This document shows, piece by piece, positions 9,627 through 19,000 of a DNA stretch of 64,000 nt. The position numbers and the translations under genes were made by a program. The notes under the pieces were generated by a model. The model saw only the letters and a program-made list of their open reading frames with translations. It searched no databases and was not told where the DNA came from. Source of the DNA: Bacteroidaceae bacterium. GTDB taxonomy: Bacteria; Bacteroidota; Bacteroidia; Bacteroidales; Bacteroidaceae. Where the stretch lies: NCBI GenBank assembly GCA_017448825.1, contig JAFSKR010000002.1, positions 1 to 64,000 on the forward strand. The letters run 5' to 3'. Position 1 is the stretch's first letter. Each line of letters begins with the position of its first letter.

Positions 9627-10265
9627 CTACAATTCTATATCAAAATCATCTCCCCCTTCAATATCCACTCCCCCCAACGAATCCTCATCCTCCATCATCG
9701 TAGAGTCAATCTCACCCCCACCAATCACGATGGTCAACGCACGGTCGCGGGTCACCATCTCGCCTGCATGCACCTCACGATATCCCTGCTTCACCCCCAC
9801 CACAAGGTCTTTGGGTCTGCCCAGCACCTGCTCATGAGGGGTCAACTTAAAACCCAATGACTGGAGCACCGCCACCGCCTCGCGCAAGGAACCATGTCCC
9901 ACCACATCGGGAAATCGGATGACCGGGGCGCCATGCAGATTGACTGTCAGATAGATAACACGCCCACCCTTCACCTCATAGCCTGCCTTGGGCGACTGAT
10001 CCAGCACCGAACCGGGAGCGGCAGACTTCCGATAGACGGAATCCACCACCACAGCCACCAGACCACGCTCCCTCAGCATATCTTCAGCATCAAACACCGA
10101 CTTGCCCACCACGCTGGGCACCTCTATTTTCTCGCCATGATGCGTAAACGTACCCAACAAATACAGGGTGACTGTGGGCACTGCCACGATGATGAGCACC
10201 ATCAGGATGATGTTCACCCAAAACTTGACGCCCGACTTTCCGGTAAAGTAATTTTTCAAAGCCAT
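9627..10265 (-). CDS. Membrane-anchored PASTA domain protein
   Basis: The 212-residue protein has a single membrane span near residues 14-36 followed by two PASTA repeats (about 45-110 and 115-175), recognised by the VPSVVGKSVFDAEDML and FPDVVGHGSLREAVAVL patterns. An acidic tail rich in Asp and Glu ends the protein. PASTA domains bind muropeptides or lipid II in kinases and penicillin-binding proteins. Here there is no kinase or transpeptidase domain, so it is probably an accessory envelope sensor or scaffold. It is the first gene of the operon and has a clear promoter. Confidence 0.88.
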   Translation of the reverse strand: MALKNYFTGKSGVKFWVNIILMVLIIVAVPTVTLYLLGTFTHHGEKIEVPSVVGKSVFDAEDMLRERGLVAVVVDSVYRKSAAPGSVLDQSPKAGYEVKGGRVIYLTVNLHGAPVIRFPDVVGHGSLREAVAVLQSLGFKLTPHEQVLGRPKDLVVGVKQGYREVHAGEMVTRDRALTIVIGGGEIDSTMMEDEDSLGGVDIEGGDDFDIEL

Positions 10266-10294
10266 TGTTTGCTTATATTATTTAATTATGAGTG

Positions 10295-10325
10295 CAAAGG
10301 TACGATTAAGTGGGCACAATACAAA
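10295..10325 (-). promoter_or_regulatory. Promoter of the PASTA-rluD-ddl operon
   Basis: On the minus strand TTTG (10325-10322), a 19-nt spacer and TACCTTTG (10302-10295) form a full Bacteroidetes promoter about 30 nt upstream of the PASTA gene start. Confidence 0.75.
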
Positions 10326-10663
10326 ACAAAAAGGCCATTTTTTGTCTTTATTGCCCAATGCTATCATCAACAACACTCCCGTTTGAACTCAACTCATTTG
10401 TTCATCTAATTACTTCTCCTTTGACCCTCAATGTCCACCGACTCCACTAGCCCGTCATCACCTTGCTCTCACGCTCGTCACTAGTTTGCTCTCATGCTCG
10501 TGTCTTCCGAGGAGGACTTTTCACAGGGATGAAAGGGGACGTTCCAGAGAAATGTTTGAAGACCTTCCGAAGCATAGAATGAAGAACCACTTGGGCACGT
10601 ATAGAACATGAGGAAAAGGAACATAGATGACTCGATAGAATAGAAAAGGTGACTTGAGACAAA
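10326..10663. other. Intergenic stretch with a dispersed repeat
   Basis: No gene is seen. It contains two imperfect direct copies of a 16-mer (10463-10478 and 10486-10501, TTGCTCTCAYGCTCGT, spaced 23 nt) leading into the 80-bp dispersed repeat at 10498-10577. Open frames here lack coding character. Confidence 0.6.
10498..10577 (+). repeat. 80-bp dispersed repeat, copy A
   Basis: This segment matches the reverse complement of 34678-34757 at 68 of 80 positions without gaps. Both copies start TCGTGTCTTC and share GGGATGAA, GGGGACGTT and AATGTTTGAAGAC. Differences do not favour third codon positions in the one long shared frame, so it looks like a non-coding mobile or structured repeat. Confidence 0.85.
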
Positions 10664-10699
10664 CAAAAAAAGCAGGAGTTTGGGAAAACTCCTGCTTTA
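10664..10699 (-). terminator. Intrinsic terminator of rpmH
   Basis: A hairpin with arms GCAGGAGTTT and AAACTCCTGC and a short loop is followed on the minus strand by a T-rich run. It lies about 25 nt after the rpmH stop. Confidence 0.85.
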
Positions 10700-10724
10700 T
10701 TTACGTTCAAGGAAGAACAAATGC

Positions 10725-10880
10725 TTACTTGCCATGATGTTCGCTTGATACAGTGAGGGACTTGCGGCCCTTCTTGCGACGAGCTGCAAGAACGCGGCGA
10801 CCATTGGCAGTCAACATACGATGACGGAAGCCATGCTTGTTTACCCTCTTTCTGTTGTGAGGTTGGAATGTTCTTTTCAT
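10725..10880 (-). CDS. rpmH: 50S ribosomal protein L34
   Basis: The 51-residue product starts [19 protein letters not shown] and continues with the highly basic [16 protein letters not shown] typical of L34, a structural protein of the large ribosomal subunit. The length is slightly longer than the usual 44-47 residues because of a C-terminal SEHHGK tail. It is transcribed divergently from efp, each with its own promoter, and is followed by a strong terminator. Confidence 0.97.
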   Translation of the reverse strand: MKRTFQPHNRKRVNKHGFRHRMLTANGRRVLAARRKKGRKSLTVSSEHHGK

Positions 10881-10923
10881 CTTTTTATATGTTTTTTATT
10901 GTTTGTTTCACGGAAAACGACTG

Positions 10924-10954
10924 CAAAATTAGTGATTTTCGAGAAATCAGCAAA
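10924..10954 (-). promoter_or_regulatory. Promoter of rpmH
   Basis: On the minus strand TTTG (10954-10951), 19 nt and TAATTTTG (10931-10924) form a full Bacteroidetes promoter. The leader before rpmH is about 38 nt. Confidence 0.78.
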
Positions 10955-10981
10955 AGAAAAACCCAAAAAACGCAAACTTTT

Positions 10982-11012
10982 TTTGCCATTTTCGTGAAAA
11001 TCCGTAATTTTG
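10982..11012 (+). promoter_or_regulatory. Promoter of efp
   Basis: TTTG (10982-10985), a 19-nt spacer and TAATTTTG (11005-11012) match the consensus. It is back to back with the rpmH promoter. The ~50-nt leader contains repeated TTGTAAAT units. Confidence 0.78.
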
Positions 11013-11067
11013 CACCCGATTTCAACAAGAATTGTAAATTGTAAATACTAAAATCGTAAATTAGATT

Positions 11068-11637
11068 ATGGCTATTTTAGCAGGTGACATCAAGAAGAAC
11101 GTATGCCTCCGTCTTGACGATGGCAAGATTTATGTAGTAATCGATTTCTTGCACGTGAAGCCAGGCAAGGGAAATACTGTGATGCGCACAAAACTTCGCA
11201 ACGTGGAGGATGGTCGTGTGCTGGAACGCACATGGATCGTGTCTGCCAAGCTGGACGATGTGCAAGTATCACACCAGCAGTTCCAGTTCCTCTACAAAGA
11301 GGGCGACGAACTGGTGTTCATGAACACAGACACATACGAGCAGGTGAACATATCAAAGGACGTCATTACAGGCGGCGACTTCCTGAAGGAGGGTGAAACG
11401 ATGGTCATGGCATCCATCGACGAGTCAACAGGCACCATCCTCACCGCCGAGGCTCCCGTAAAGGTTGTCCTGCAGGTGACTTATACTGAGCCAGGCTTTG
11501 CAGGCAACACTGCCACCAACGCCACCAAGCCTGCCACACTCGAAACAGGCGTGGAAATCCGCGTGCCTCTCTTCATCAACGAGGGCGACCTCATCGAGGT
11601 TGACACGCGCGACGGCTCTTACGTGACTCGCAAGTAA
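11068..11637 (+). CDS. efp: Elongation factor P
   Basis: EF-P binds ribosomes stalled at proline runs and helps peptide bond formation. The 189-residue length and three-domain beta structure are standard. The tip loop HVKPGKGN carries Lys34, the residue that is modified in some bacteria. The C-terminal domain has the family-type GVEIRVPLFINEGDLIEVDTRDGSY pattern, with the conserved FINEGD and DTRDGSY. The gene has its own promoter and terminator. No modification enzyme (EpmA, EarP) is seen in this window. Confidence 0.97.
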   Translation: MAILAGDIKKNVCLRLDDGKIYVVIDFLHVKPGKGNTVMRTKLRNVEDGRVLERTWIVSAKLDDVQVSHQQFQFLYKEGDELVFMNTDTYEQVNISKDVITGGDFLKEGETMVMASIDESTGTILTAEAPVKVVLQVTYTEPGFAGNTATNATKPATLETGVEIRVPLFINEGDLIEVDTRDGSYVTRK

Positions 11638-11662
11638 CACATTTCTCTCGGAACAAGCAACA

Positions 11663-11698
11663 GCCTCCCTTTCCAACAGGAAAACGGGAGGCTTTTTT
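11663..11698 (+). terminator. Intrinsic terminator of efp
   Basis: GCCTCCC (11663-11669) pairs with GGGAGGC (11686-11692), with inner pairing TTTCC/GGAAA, followed by six T residues. Confidence 0.85.
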
Positions 11699-11751
11699 GT
11701 GGGTTACAACCCTCCAAGGTGCGCATGAACCATTAAAAACAGGTGAAACAT

Positions 11752-11782
11752 TTTGCCGTGTGCGGACAAAGTCGTAACTTTG
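11752..11782 (+). promoter_or_regulatory. Promoter of the SNF2 helicase gene
   Basis: TTTG (11752-11755), 19 nt and TAACTTTG (11775-11782) give a full promoter. It places the transcript start after 11785 and so supports the ATG at 11813 over an in-frame ATG at 11753, which lies within the promoter. Confidence 0.78.
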
Positions 11783-11812
11783 CACAATTTCCCAAATCAG
11801 AAAAAAAGAAGG

Positions 11813-14800
11813 ATGATTTTCGACAAATACGAACAACTGAGTGAGGATGCACAGCGATTGTTGTGCTACTATGTGGAGATTGCGCTTGGGTCAGGCAAGC
11901 GGATGGACGAAAATCTCTACTACCTGAAACGTTATTGTTTCCCCATCTTCGAGGGAGACCAAGCACAGACGGAGCTGTTCGAGGCTGGCATCTTCAAGAT
12001 GGGGGGGCGAGACTGGTACACGGGGTCGGCCATCACCACTGTCACGTCTGACGACATTGTGCCAGCTCTTTGGTATCTGTATGAGTACAGAAAAGACATC
12101 TTGTTGGCACTCCAAAAATGCAGACATATACAGTCGCAAAACTATATGTTCGTACGGTATGCTGTACGCCAATTGGTGGAAAACGATTATCAGTCCTGCA
12201 CGAGTGCCAACGTGATTGGCCCTGAACAAGCCAAGCTCTTCTATAGTGTTGTTCAAGAGCCGCGTTTTATGCCTCTCATAGAAAATTTCTTGCCAGACAC
12301 GTTCACATCCTTTTTTACGGGTGTGTCCACATACCTCGTCGAACATGATATAGTGGCAGACACCACCCCCATCATGCTGCTTATTCAAAATTATCACGCC
12401 ATCACTGAAAGCACGCGAGGCCACCTGTTTGCCATGATGGATCTATACGACTATATTGCGACAGGGAAAGTGTCTGACTCCGGCTTATTCACCAATATGG
12501 CTGAAGGATTGACGCAGGGGGCATTGCGTTATCTGTGTGCCGGCAATGCGACAGAAGCAGCAAGATGGTTCAGTATGTCATTGAAGATGCAGAACAGGTC
12601 GGAGATGTATAAAGACGTCTATCAAGACGGCTTGCTGTCATTCTTGCTGGTTGTTGCCTACATGACGGTGGTGGATGAGAACAAGAAGGGGAACGAAGCT
12701 GCGGTGCAAACGTGTCAGACGAGGCTGAAAGAGTTTGTCGCAAAACTGGAAACACGTACATGGGGACAGTTGCTGCCTGCCAAGGTGTTGGCAGAAGACT
12801 TCTGCAATATCAACAAGCCGATGCATCAACAGAACGTCGAATCTCTCTACAAGGATGCCACCACGGGCAAACGTCCCCCACTATACCGGCATTTAGCCTT
12901 TCTACTTGCCAACTACTTGGGGATATCAACGTTATCCATGAATGTGAACGAATGTATGCCCAATTTGCTTTTGCTCCGACATGAGATGTCCAAATATCTG
13001 CCGCTCTATGATGCTGAGCGTGAACAACTGCGCCGTCTGTATGGCAATCGTCCAGCCTTAACCAGTATTTATCGCAAGGCTGAGTGGGAGTTTGTCCTGG
13101 AAAGCCTCATGGACGAGGCAGTGGGCAACAAGCCTTTGGAGCAGCAGGAGCAGGACACCCGGCTCATGTACATCAGAGAGTCTGCCGATTCTAATACCAT
13201 CCAGGTGCGTGAGCAGACACGGCTGAAAAATGGTCAATGGGGCAACGGCAAGCGGTTGAGTGATATGCGTTACAGAAAGGGAGATTTGGAGTACATGAAC
13301 AATGCCGACCGCCGCATCTTGGCAAAACTCAACCATAGCGACCACTGGGAGTTGCAATTAGAAGACGTGATAGAAGAAATGGTGGATGACAACCGCCTGT
13401 ATGTGGGGAAGAATGCCCCTTTCCAACAAGCAAAGGTGGAGCGTGACCAGCCCTACCTGATGGTTGAGAACGAGGGGGGGCGCTTTGTGGTGAAGTCGAA
13501 TGTGCCAGTAGGCAAAGCGAAGGACGACCTTGTGATTGTGGAAGACTCGCCCACCCACTACAGCCTCATCAACATCCCCAACGAAATCAGAGACTATTAC
13601 GTAAAGTTGCTACAACTGGGCACTTTGCCGCTGGAGGCAGAGGACACCCTGCGAAGCCTACTGTCGAAGATAGGCGGCAAGGTGGAACTGCACTCGTCGC
13701 TTATTGAAGGTGGCAGCACCCTACCCCTCGTGGAAGGGCAATGGAACGTGGGCTTTAAACTCAGCCCGAGACAAGGAGGAAACTGGGAGGTTGAGGTGTT
13801 TGTGCGCCCCTTGGCAGACGGACGGCGTACCTACCCGTTAGGAGAAGGCGACAGCACCGTGATAGACGAGAATGAGGAGGGGCGCACCAGGGTGAAGCGC
13901 AACATGGAGATGGAACGGTCGTACCTCGATTTGGTGCGTTCTTTTTGGGACAGCAAAGGGCTTGACTATCGGGCGATAGACACCTATCCGCCAGAGTTTA
14001 TGCTCGACCTTGTGCTGATGATACAGGAACACAGCGAAGTTTTCTATGCTGAGTGGCCTGAAGGACAGATGATGAAAGTGAGACGGCTGACGCGCGGTGT
14101 CAGCACATGGAATGGTGTGGTGAAGGCACGCGGACAATGGTTCGACATCGAGGGCGACATCGACATTGACGAGACGACCCGCATGAGCATCAGCGAACTG
14201 CTGGAACTGGTGGGGAAAAGCCGAGGCAAATACATACAGTTGGGCGACGGAGAGTTTCTGGCACTGAGCGAGAAACTGAAGCAGCAGCTCAAAGCACTGG
14301 ATGCCATCGCCAACCGTGAACGTGGAAAAATCAAGATATCGCCCTTCAGTGCGGCACTGATGGGGGAAGATGTACTGCACGGAGACATCGAACTACAACT
14401 GGATGAAAAACTCATGACCATCCGTCAGCGCATCATCGATGGTTCGAATTATAGTCCTGCTATTCCCAAGGAACTGAACGCCACCCTGCGTCCGTACCAA
14501 CAAGACGGCTATCTGTGGATAGCGCGACTGAACAGCTGGGGGGCAGGCGCATTACTGGCTGACGACATGGGACTGGGCAAGACGATTCAGACGATTGCGT
14601 TTCTGTTGCTGAAGAAGGAAGAGGGGCCTTCGCTGGTGGTGGCTCCTGCATCGGTGGCTCCCAACTGGAAGACTGAACTGGAGAAATTTGCCCCGACGCT
14701 GAACGTACAGATTCTCAACTTCGCCCAACAACGCGAGCAAGTCATCAACGATGCCAAGGCAGGCGACGTGGTGGTGGCCACCTACGGCATCCTGCTGAGC

Positions 14801-15847
14801 ATCCAGGAGGTCATCACCAAGAAGCACTGGAATGTGGCTTGCCTGGATGAGGCACACATCATCAAGAACCGAGGTGCAAAGACGAGTGCCGCCGCTATGA
14901 AGATAGAAGCAGACAACCGCGTGATGCTGACAGGCACACCTGTACAAAACCACTTGGGCGAGTTGTGGAGCCTGTTCCAGTTTGTCAACCCAGGATTACT
15001 GGGAGGGTATGAACACTTTTCACAGAAGTTCATCGTGCCCATTGAGGGGTATCAAGACAAAGAGAAGCAGGAGCAGTTAGACAGAATCGTCCATCCCTTC
15101 ATGCTGCGGCGCACGAAACAGGCGGTACTGAAGGAACTGCCCGAAAAGATGGAAATCTATCACTCTGTGGAGCTGAGCCATGAGGAGTTGGCCATCTATG
15201 AGAGCATCCGTGTGAGAGCAGAAAAGATGCTGAAAGCAGCTGGCAACGATTTAGACCTCAACGTGTTGGCAGAAATCACCCGATTGAGGCAAGCGGCTTG
15301 CAGTGCTCAACTGATTGAGCCGAAATGGACAGGAGAGAGTTCGAAGATAACCGCCTTGGTGGAACTGCTGCAAGGAGTCATCGAAGGTGGCAACAGGGCA
15401 CTGGTGTTCAGTCAGTTCGTCAGTTTCTTCGACATCGTCCGGAAGGAACTGGACAGGTTGGGCATGAAATACTTCTACATCGACGGAAGTGTGCCTGTGA
15501 AGAAGCGTACAGAGATGGTGAAAGCTTTCCAAGGAGGAGAGAATCCCTTGTTCCTCATCAGTCTGAAAGCAGGAGGCTTAGGACTGAACCTGACAGGAGC
15601 GAACTATGTGTTCCTGCTCGACCCTTGGTGGAACCCAGCCATCGAGCAACAGGCGACAGACCGCGCCCACCGCATCGGACAGACACAAGCCGTCACAGTC
15701 TATCACTTGGTGAGCAAGAACACCATCGAGGAGAAAATCATCCGTCTGCATCAAACCAAACGCAACTTGGCAGACAACATTCTGGCAGGAACAGACATGA
15801 GTTACAAGCTGACGGGTAAAGATTTGCTCGAAATGGTTGCTCAATAA
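11813..15847 (+). CDS. SNF2/Swi2 family DEAD-like helicase
   Basis: This 1344-residue ATPase of the SNF2 family has the motor in its C-terminal third: DDMGLGKTIQT (Walker A, about residue 916), DEAHIIKN (about 1012), LTGTPVQNHLGELWS and the second RecA lobe ending QATDRAHRIGQ (about 1279). The first 900 residues are mainly helical and not assigned to a family; similar long N-termini occur in Bacteroidetes SNF2 proteins. It probably translocates on double-stranded DNA and may strip proteins from it, but a specific role is not evident. Two tracts of seven G (12001 and 13474 area) lie within the coding sequence. Confidence 0.9.
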   Translation: MIFDKYEQLSEDAQRLLCYYVEIALGSGKRMDENLYYLKRYCFPIFEGDQAQTELFEAGIFKMGGRDWYTGSAITTVTSDDIVPALWYLYEYRKDILLALQKCRHIQSQNYMFVRYAVRQLVENDYQSCTSANVIGPEQAKLFYSVVQEPRFMPLIENFLPDTFTSFFTGVSTYLVEHDIVADTTPIMLLIQNYHAITESTRGHLFAMMDLYDYIATGKVSDSGLFTNMAEGLTQGALRYLCAGNATEAARWFSMSLKMQNRSEMYKDVYQDGLLSFLLVVAYMTVVDENKKGNEAAVQTCQTRLKEFVAKLETRTWGQLLPAKVLAEDFCNINKPMHQQNVESLYKDATTGKRPPLYRHLAFLLANYLGISTLSMNVNECMPNLLLLRHEMSKYLPLYDAEREQLRRLYGNRPALTSIYRKAEWEFVLESLMDEAVGNKPLEQQEQDTRLMYIRESADSNTIQVREQTRLKNGQWGNGKRLSDMRYRKGDLEYMNNADRRILAKLNHSDHWELQLEDVIEEMVDDNRLYVGKNAPFQQAKVERDQPYLMVENEGGRFVVKSNVPVGKAKDDLVIVEDSPTHYSLINIPNEIRDYYVKLLQLGTLPLEAEDTLRSLLSKIGGKVELHSSLIEGGSTLPLVEGQWNVGFKLSPRQGGNWEVEVFVRPLADGRRTYPLGEGDSTVIDENEEGRTRVKRNMEMERSYLDLVRSFWDSKGLDYRAIDTYPPEFMLDLVLMIQEHSEVFYAEWPEGQMMKVRRLTRGVSTWNGVVKARGQWFDIEGDIDIDETTRMSISELLELVGKSRGKYIQLGDGEFLALSEKLKQQLKALDAIANRERGKIKISPFSAALMGEDVLHGDIELQLDEKLMTIRQRIIDGSNYSPAIPKELNATLRPYQQDGYLWIARLNSWGAGALLADDMGLGKTIQTIAFLLLKKEEGPSLVVAPASVAPNWKTELEKFAPTLNVQILNFAQQREQVINDAKAGDVVVATYGILLSIQEVITKKHWNVACLDEAHIIKNRGAKTSAAAMKIEADNRVMLTGTPVQNHLGELWSLFQFVNPGLLGGYEHFSQKFIVPIEGYQDKEKQEQLDRIVHPFMLRRTKQAVLKELPEKMEIYHSVELSHEELAIYESIRVRAEKMLKAAGNDLDLNVLAEITRLRQAACSAQLIEPKWTGESSKITALVELLQGVIEGGNRALVFSQFVSFFDIVRKELDRLGMKYFYIDGSVPVKKRTEMVKAFQGGENPLFLISLKAGGLGLNLTGANYVFLLDPWWNPAIEQQATDRAHRIGQTQAVTVYHLVSKNTIEEKIIRLHQTKRNLADNILAGTDMSYKLTGKDLLEMVAQ

Positions 15848-15867
15848 AAAAACATTTCCTACCTTTG
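15836..15867 (+). promoter_or_regulatory. Putative promoter of the PL11-like gene
   Basis: TACCTTTG (15860-15867) lies 20 nt after GTTG, a one-base variant of the -33 TTTG, at the very end of the helicase gene. The leader before the ATG at 16004 would be about 130 nt. Confidence 0.55.
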
Positions 15868-16003
15868 CCACGGCTTAACGTATATATTATCCTATCCAAA
15901 CTATCCAAACAAATCAAACAAATAATATACCTATAACCGTGTAACTGATAAAATACCTATATATAAGATAAAACGAACACTAACTCAATCTATCTACAAC
16001 ACA

Positions 16004-19000
16004 ATGATGAAGAAAACTATTTTAACCCTTGTCCTTGTCATGGCTGCCGCACTTGGCTTTGCGCAGCGATTCACAGACAAGCTGGATCGTGGTCTTGTCG
16101 CCGTGCCTGGCAGTTCGGGAGGCAACTTCGTAAGTTGGCGCGTGTTTGGCGAAGAATACTACGACGTGACTTACAATCTGTACTGCAATGGCACCCTGCT
16201 GCAAGAAGGACTGAAAGTGTCAAACTACAGCCATTCCAGCGGCACAGCCACCAGCAAATATCAGGTGGCAGCAGTAGTGAAGGGTGTGGAACAAGAGAAA
16301 TGCGCGGAGGTGACCCGTTGGAACAACGGTGTATTGACCATCCCCGTACAGAAAATTACAGGACGTGACGGTACTGACGTGACTTCCAATTATACCATCA
16401 ACGACATCTCGCTGGGCGACCTCGACGGTGATGGCGTAGTGGAGTTCATCGCGAAACGACCATGTAGTGTGGCATCTGATGTATCGCAGAAGAACTGCTT
16501 CCACGTGCTCGACTGCTACGACCATAAGGGCAACCGTCTTTGGTGGATAGACCTTGGTCCCAATATGCTGGCTGGTGCTGACGAGCAGTGGGACTGTGTG
16601 TGCTACGACTGGGACATGGACGGGAAGGCAGAAGTGTTGCTCCGCATTCAGGACAACGCCTACATCCACTATGCCGACGGCACCACACAACTGATTGGCT
16701 CCGCCAGTGTGGACACCCGTTGGAACGGAGTGGAATATACCTCTTCGGGCAACGAATACCTCCTTTATCTGGAAGGTGCAACAGGCAAGCCCTACGAGAT
16801 TGGCCCTGAGAGCCATCCGCTCTGGATGGATTATCCACTGACACGTGTATCTGACGACTGGTGGGGTACAGGCATTGTGGGACACCGTTCCACAAAGCAC
16901 TATTGGGGTGCTCCGTTCCTCGACGGACGTAAAGCCAGCATCTTCCTCGGACGTGGATGCTACACCAAACATAAGTTCACGGCACTGGATGTTGACCCCA
17001 TCACCCACCAACTGACACAACGTTGGTATTGGGAGTGCACCAACAGCAGCAGCCCTTGGTATGGCAATGGCTACCACAACTTTGCCATCGGCGATGTGGA
17101 TTGGGATGGCAGAGACGAAATTATCTTTGGTTCAATGGTCATCGACGACAATGGACTGGGACTTTCCACCACCTCCTACGGACACGGCGATGCACAACAC
17201 TGTTCAGACTTCGACCCCTACCGCAAGTATGAGGAGCAGTTTGCCTGCCTGGAAGAGGGACGTGCCAACTATGGTTGCAACTATCGCAATGCGGTGACCA
17301 GCCAAATCTATGTGAAACATGATGCCGGAGGCGACGATGGTCGTGCCTTGATGGGCAACTTCACCAACGACTATCCCGGCAGTGTGGGACGCAGCGTATC
17401 GTCAAACTGGATTAGTTCGGTAGCCGACAAGTTCATCACCGCCCTCAATGGCGATGCTTTCATCAGTTGGGGTGACCTCAATCAGCGCATCTACTGGGAC
17501 GGTGACTTGTTGGACGAATACTTCGACAGTCCAGGCACTGAAGGCTATGGTGCCATCTACAAACCCGCAGGGGCAGGACGCTGGAACTTCCAAGATTCCA
17601 AATGTAACAATTGGACAAAGAACAATCCAGGTGCCATTGCCGACATCTTTGGCGATTGGCGCGAGGAACTGGTGATGCGCAAGAGCGACAACACCGCCAT
17701 CTTGGTCTATACGACTCCCATCTCCACCAAATACCGCATTCCAACCCTTTGGCACGACCATCAATACCGCAACGCAATGGTTTGGCAAAGCATGGGTTAC
17801 AACCAACCCCCTCACAAGAGCTACTTCCTCGGCGAACTGGAGGGCATCACAGAAGCCCCCCCACCATACACGATGACGGGTCGCACTGAGGTGGTCAATG
17901 GAGGCACTATCAGCACGACGAATGAACACTTGTTGGTGTGTGAGACGAACGACACCAAGGTGACCATCCAAGAGGGTGCAAGCCCCTACATGATTACGTT
18001 CAACGTGCCCTCTTGGGTGCAAGGTTCAGCAGCCAGCAACGCCACGACAAAAGCCACTCCCATTACCTATGACTACTTCACCTGTACCGTAGAAGGTGGT
18101 GCCCTCACTGGGGCGACCCGGGTGGTGAAGCAAGGCGATGGCATCCTCACCTTGCCCAAAGTCGACATGACCTACACAGGAGAGACCAACATCTGGGCTG
18201 GTACCATCAACTTCAACGGCTCCGCCAAGAACTCCCCCATCTGGCTGAATCGCTTTGGAGAACTCAACGCGAATGTAACAACAGCCGAGTTCAAGTCTGT
18301 CAAGGCTGATTATGGGTCAGTGATTCGCCCTGGTGGTGAAAACTCAATGGGTACCATCACCATCGACTCCACCTACTACATGGGATTTGGTAGCCGCTTG
18401 ATGCTGGATGTCTATTCAGACGGCATGAAGTCCGACCAAATCAAGGCTGCCACCCTGCGCATAGAGAAGAAGAACTGGACTTATGGTCCTGCCTATCTGA
18501 TGCCTGTCATCGAAGTGGTGGAACACAAGGCCGATGGGGCCGAGACACTGGAACCTGGACGCTACCTCATCGCACATACCGACTCGCTCATTGGCTCCCT
18601 CGCCAGCATCAAAATCGAGGGTATAACCAGCCACAAAGCAGGCTTGGAATTGGACGAAAAGGGTGACATCTACCTTGTGCTGGGTGCTGTGCGTGGTGCC
18701 AGCGAGATTGTCTGGACAGGACAAAGCTCCTCCATCTGGGACTATGCCAACACAGAAAATTTCTACTTGGCAAGCGACGGGGAGCAGACACCCGATATGT
18801 TCGTAGAAGGCGATATCATCAACTTCACCGACGAGGCGAAGAGTTTCACCGTGACCCTGCAAGACGGGGCAGAACTCCCAGCAGACACACTACGTTTCAA
18901 CAACACCAAGGCTTACACCTTGAAGGGTAACGGCATCATCACCACAGGAGCTTATGTGAAGGAAAACACGGGCACCGTGACGATGGCGGGCGACAACACC

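Noticed and set aside
12001-12010. G7 tract in the SNF2 gene as a phase-variable switch (another near 13474)
   Set aside because: Runs of seven G are short for slippage switches, the frame is intact and nothing else points to phase variation. Comparing reads for length variants would settle it.
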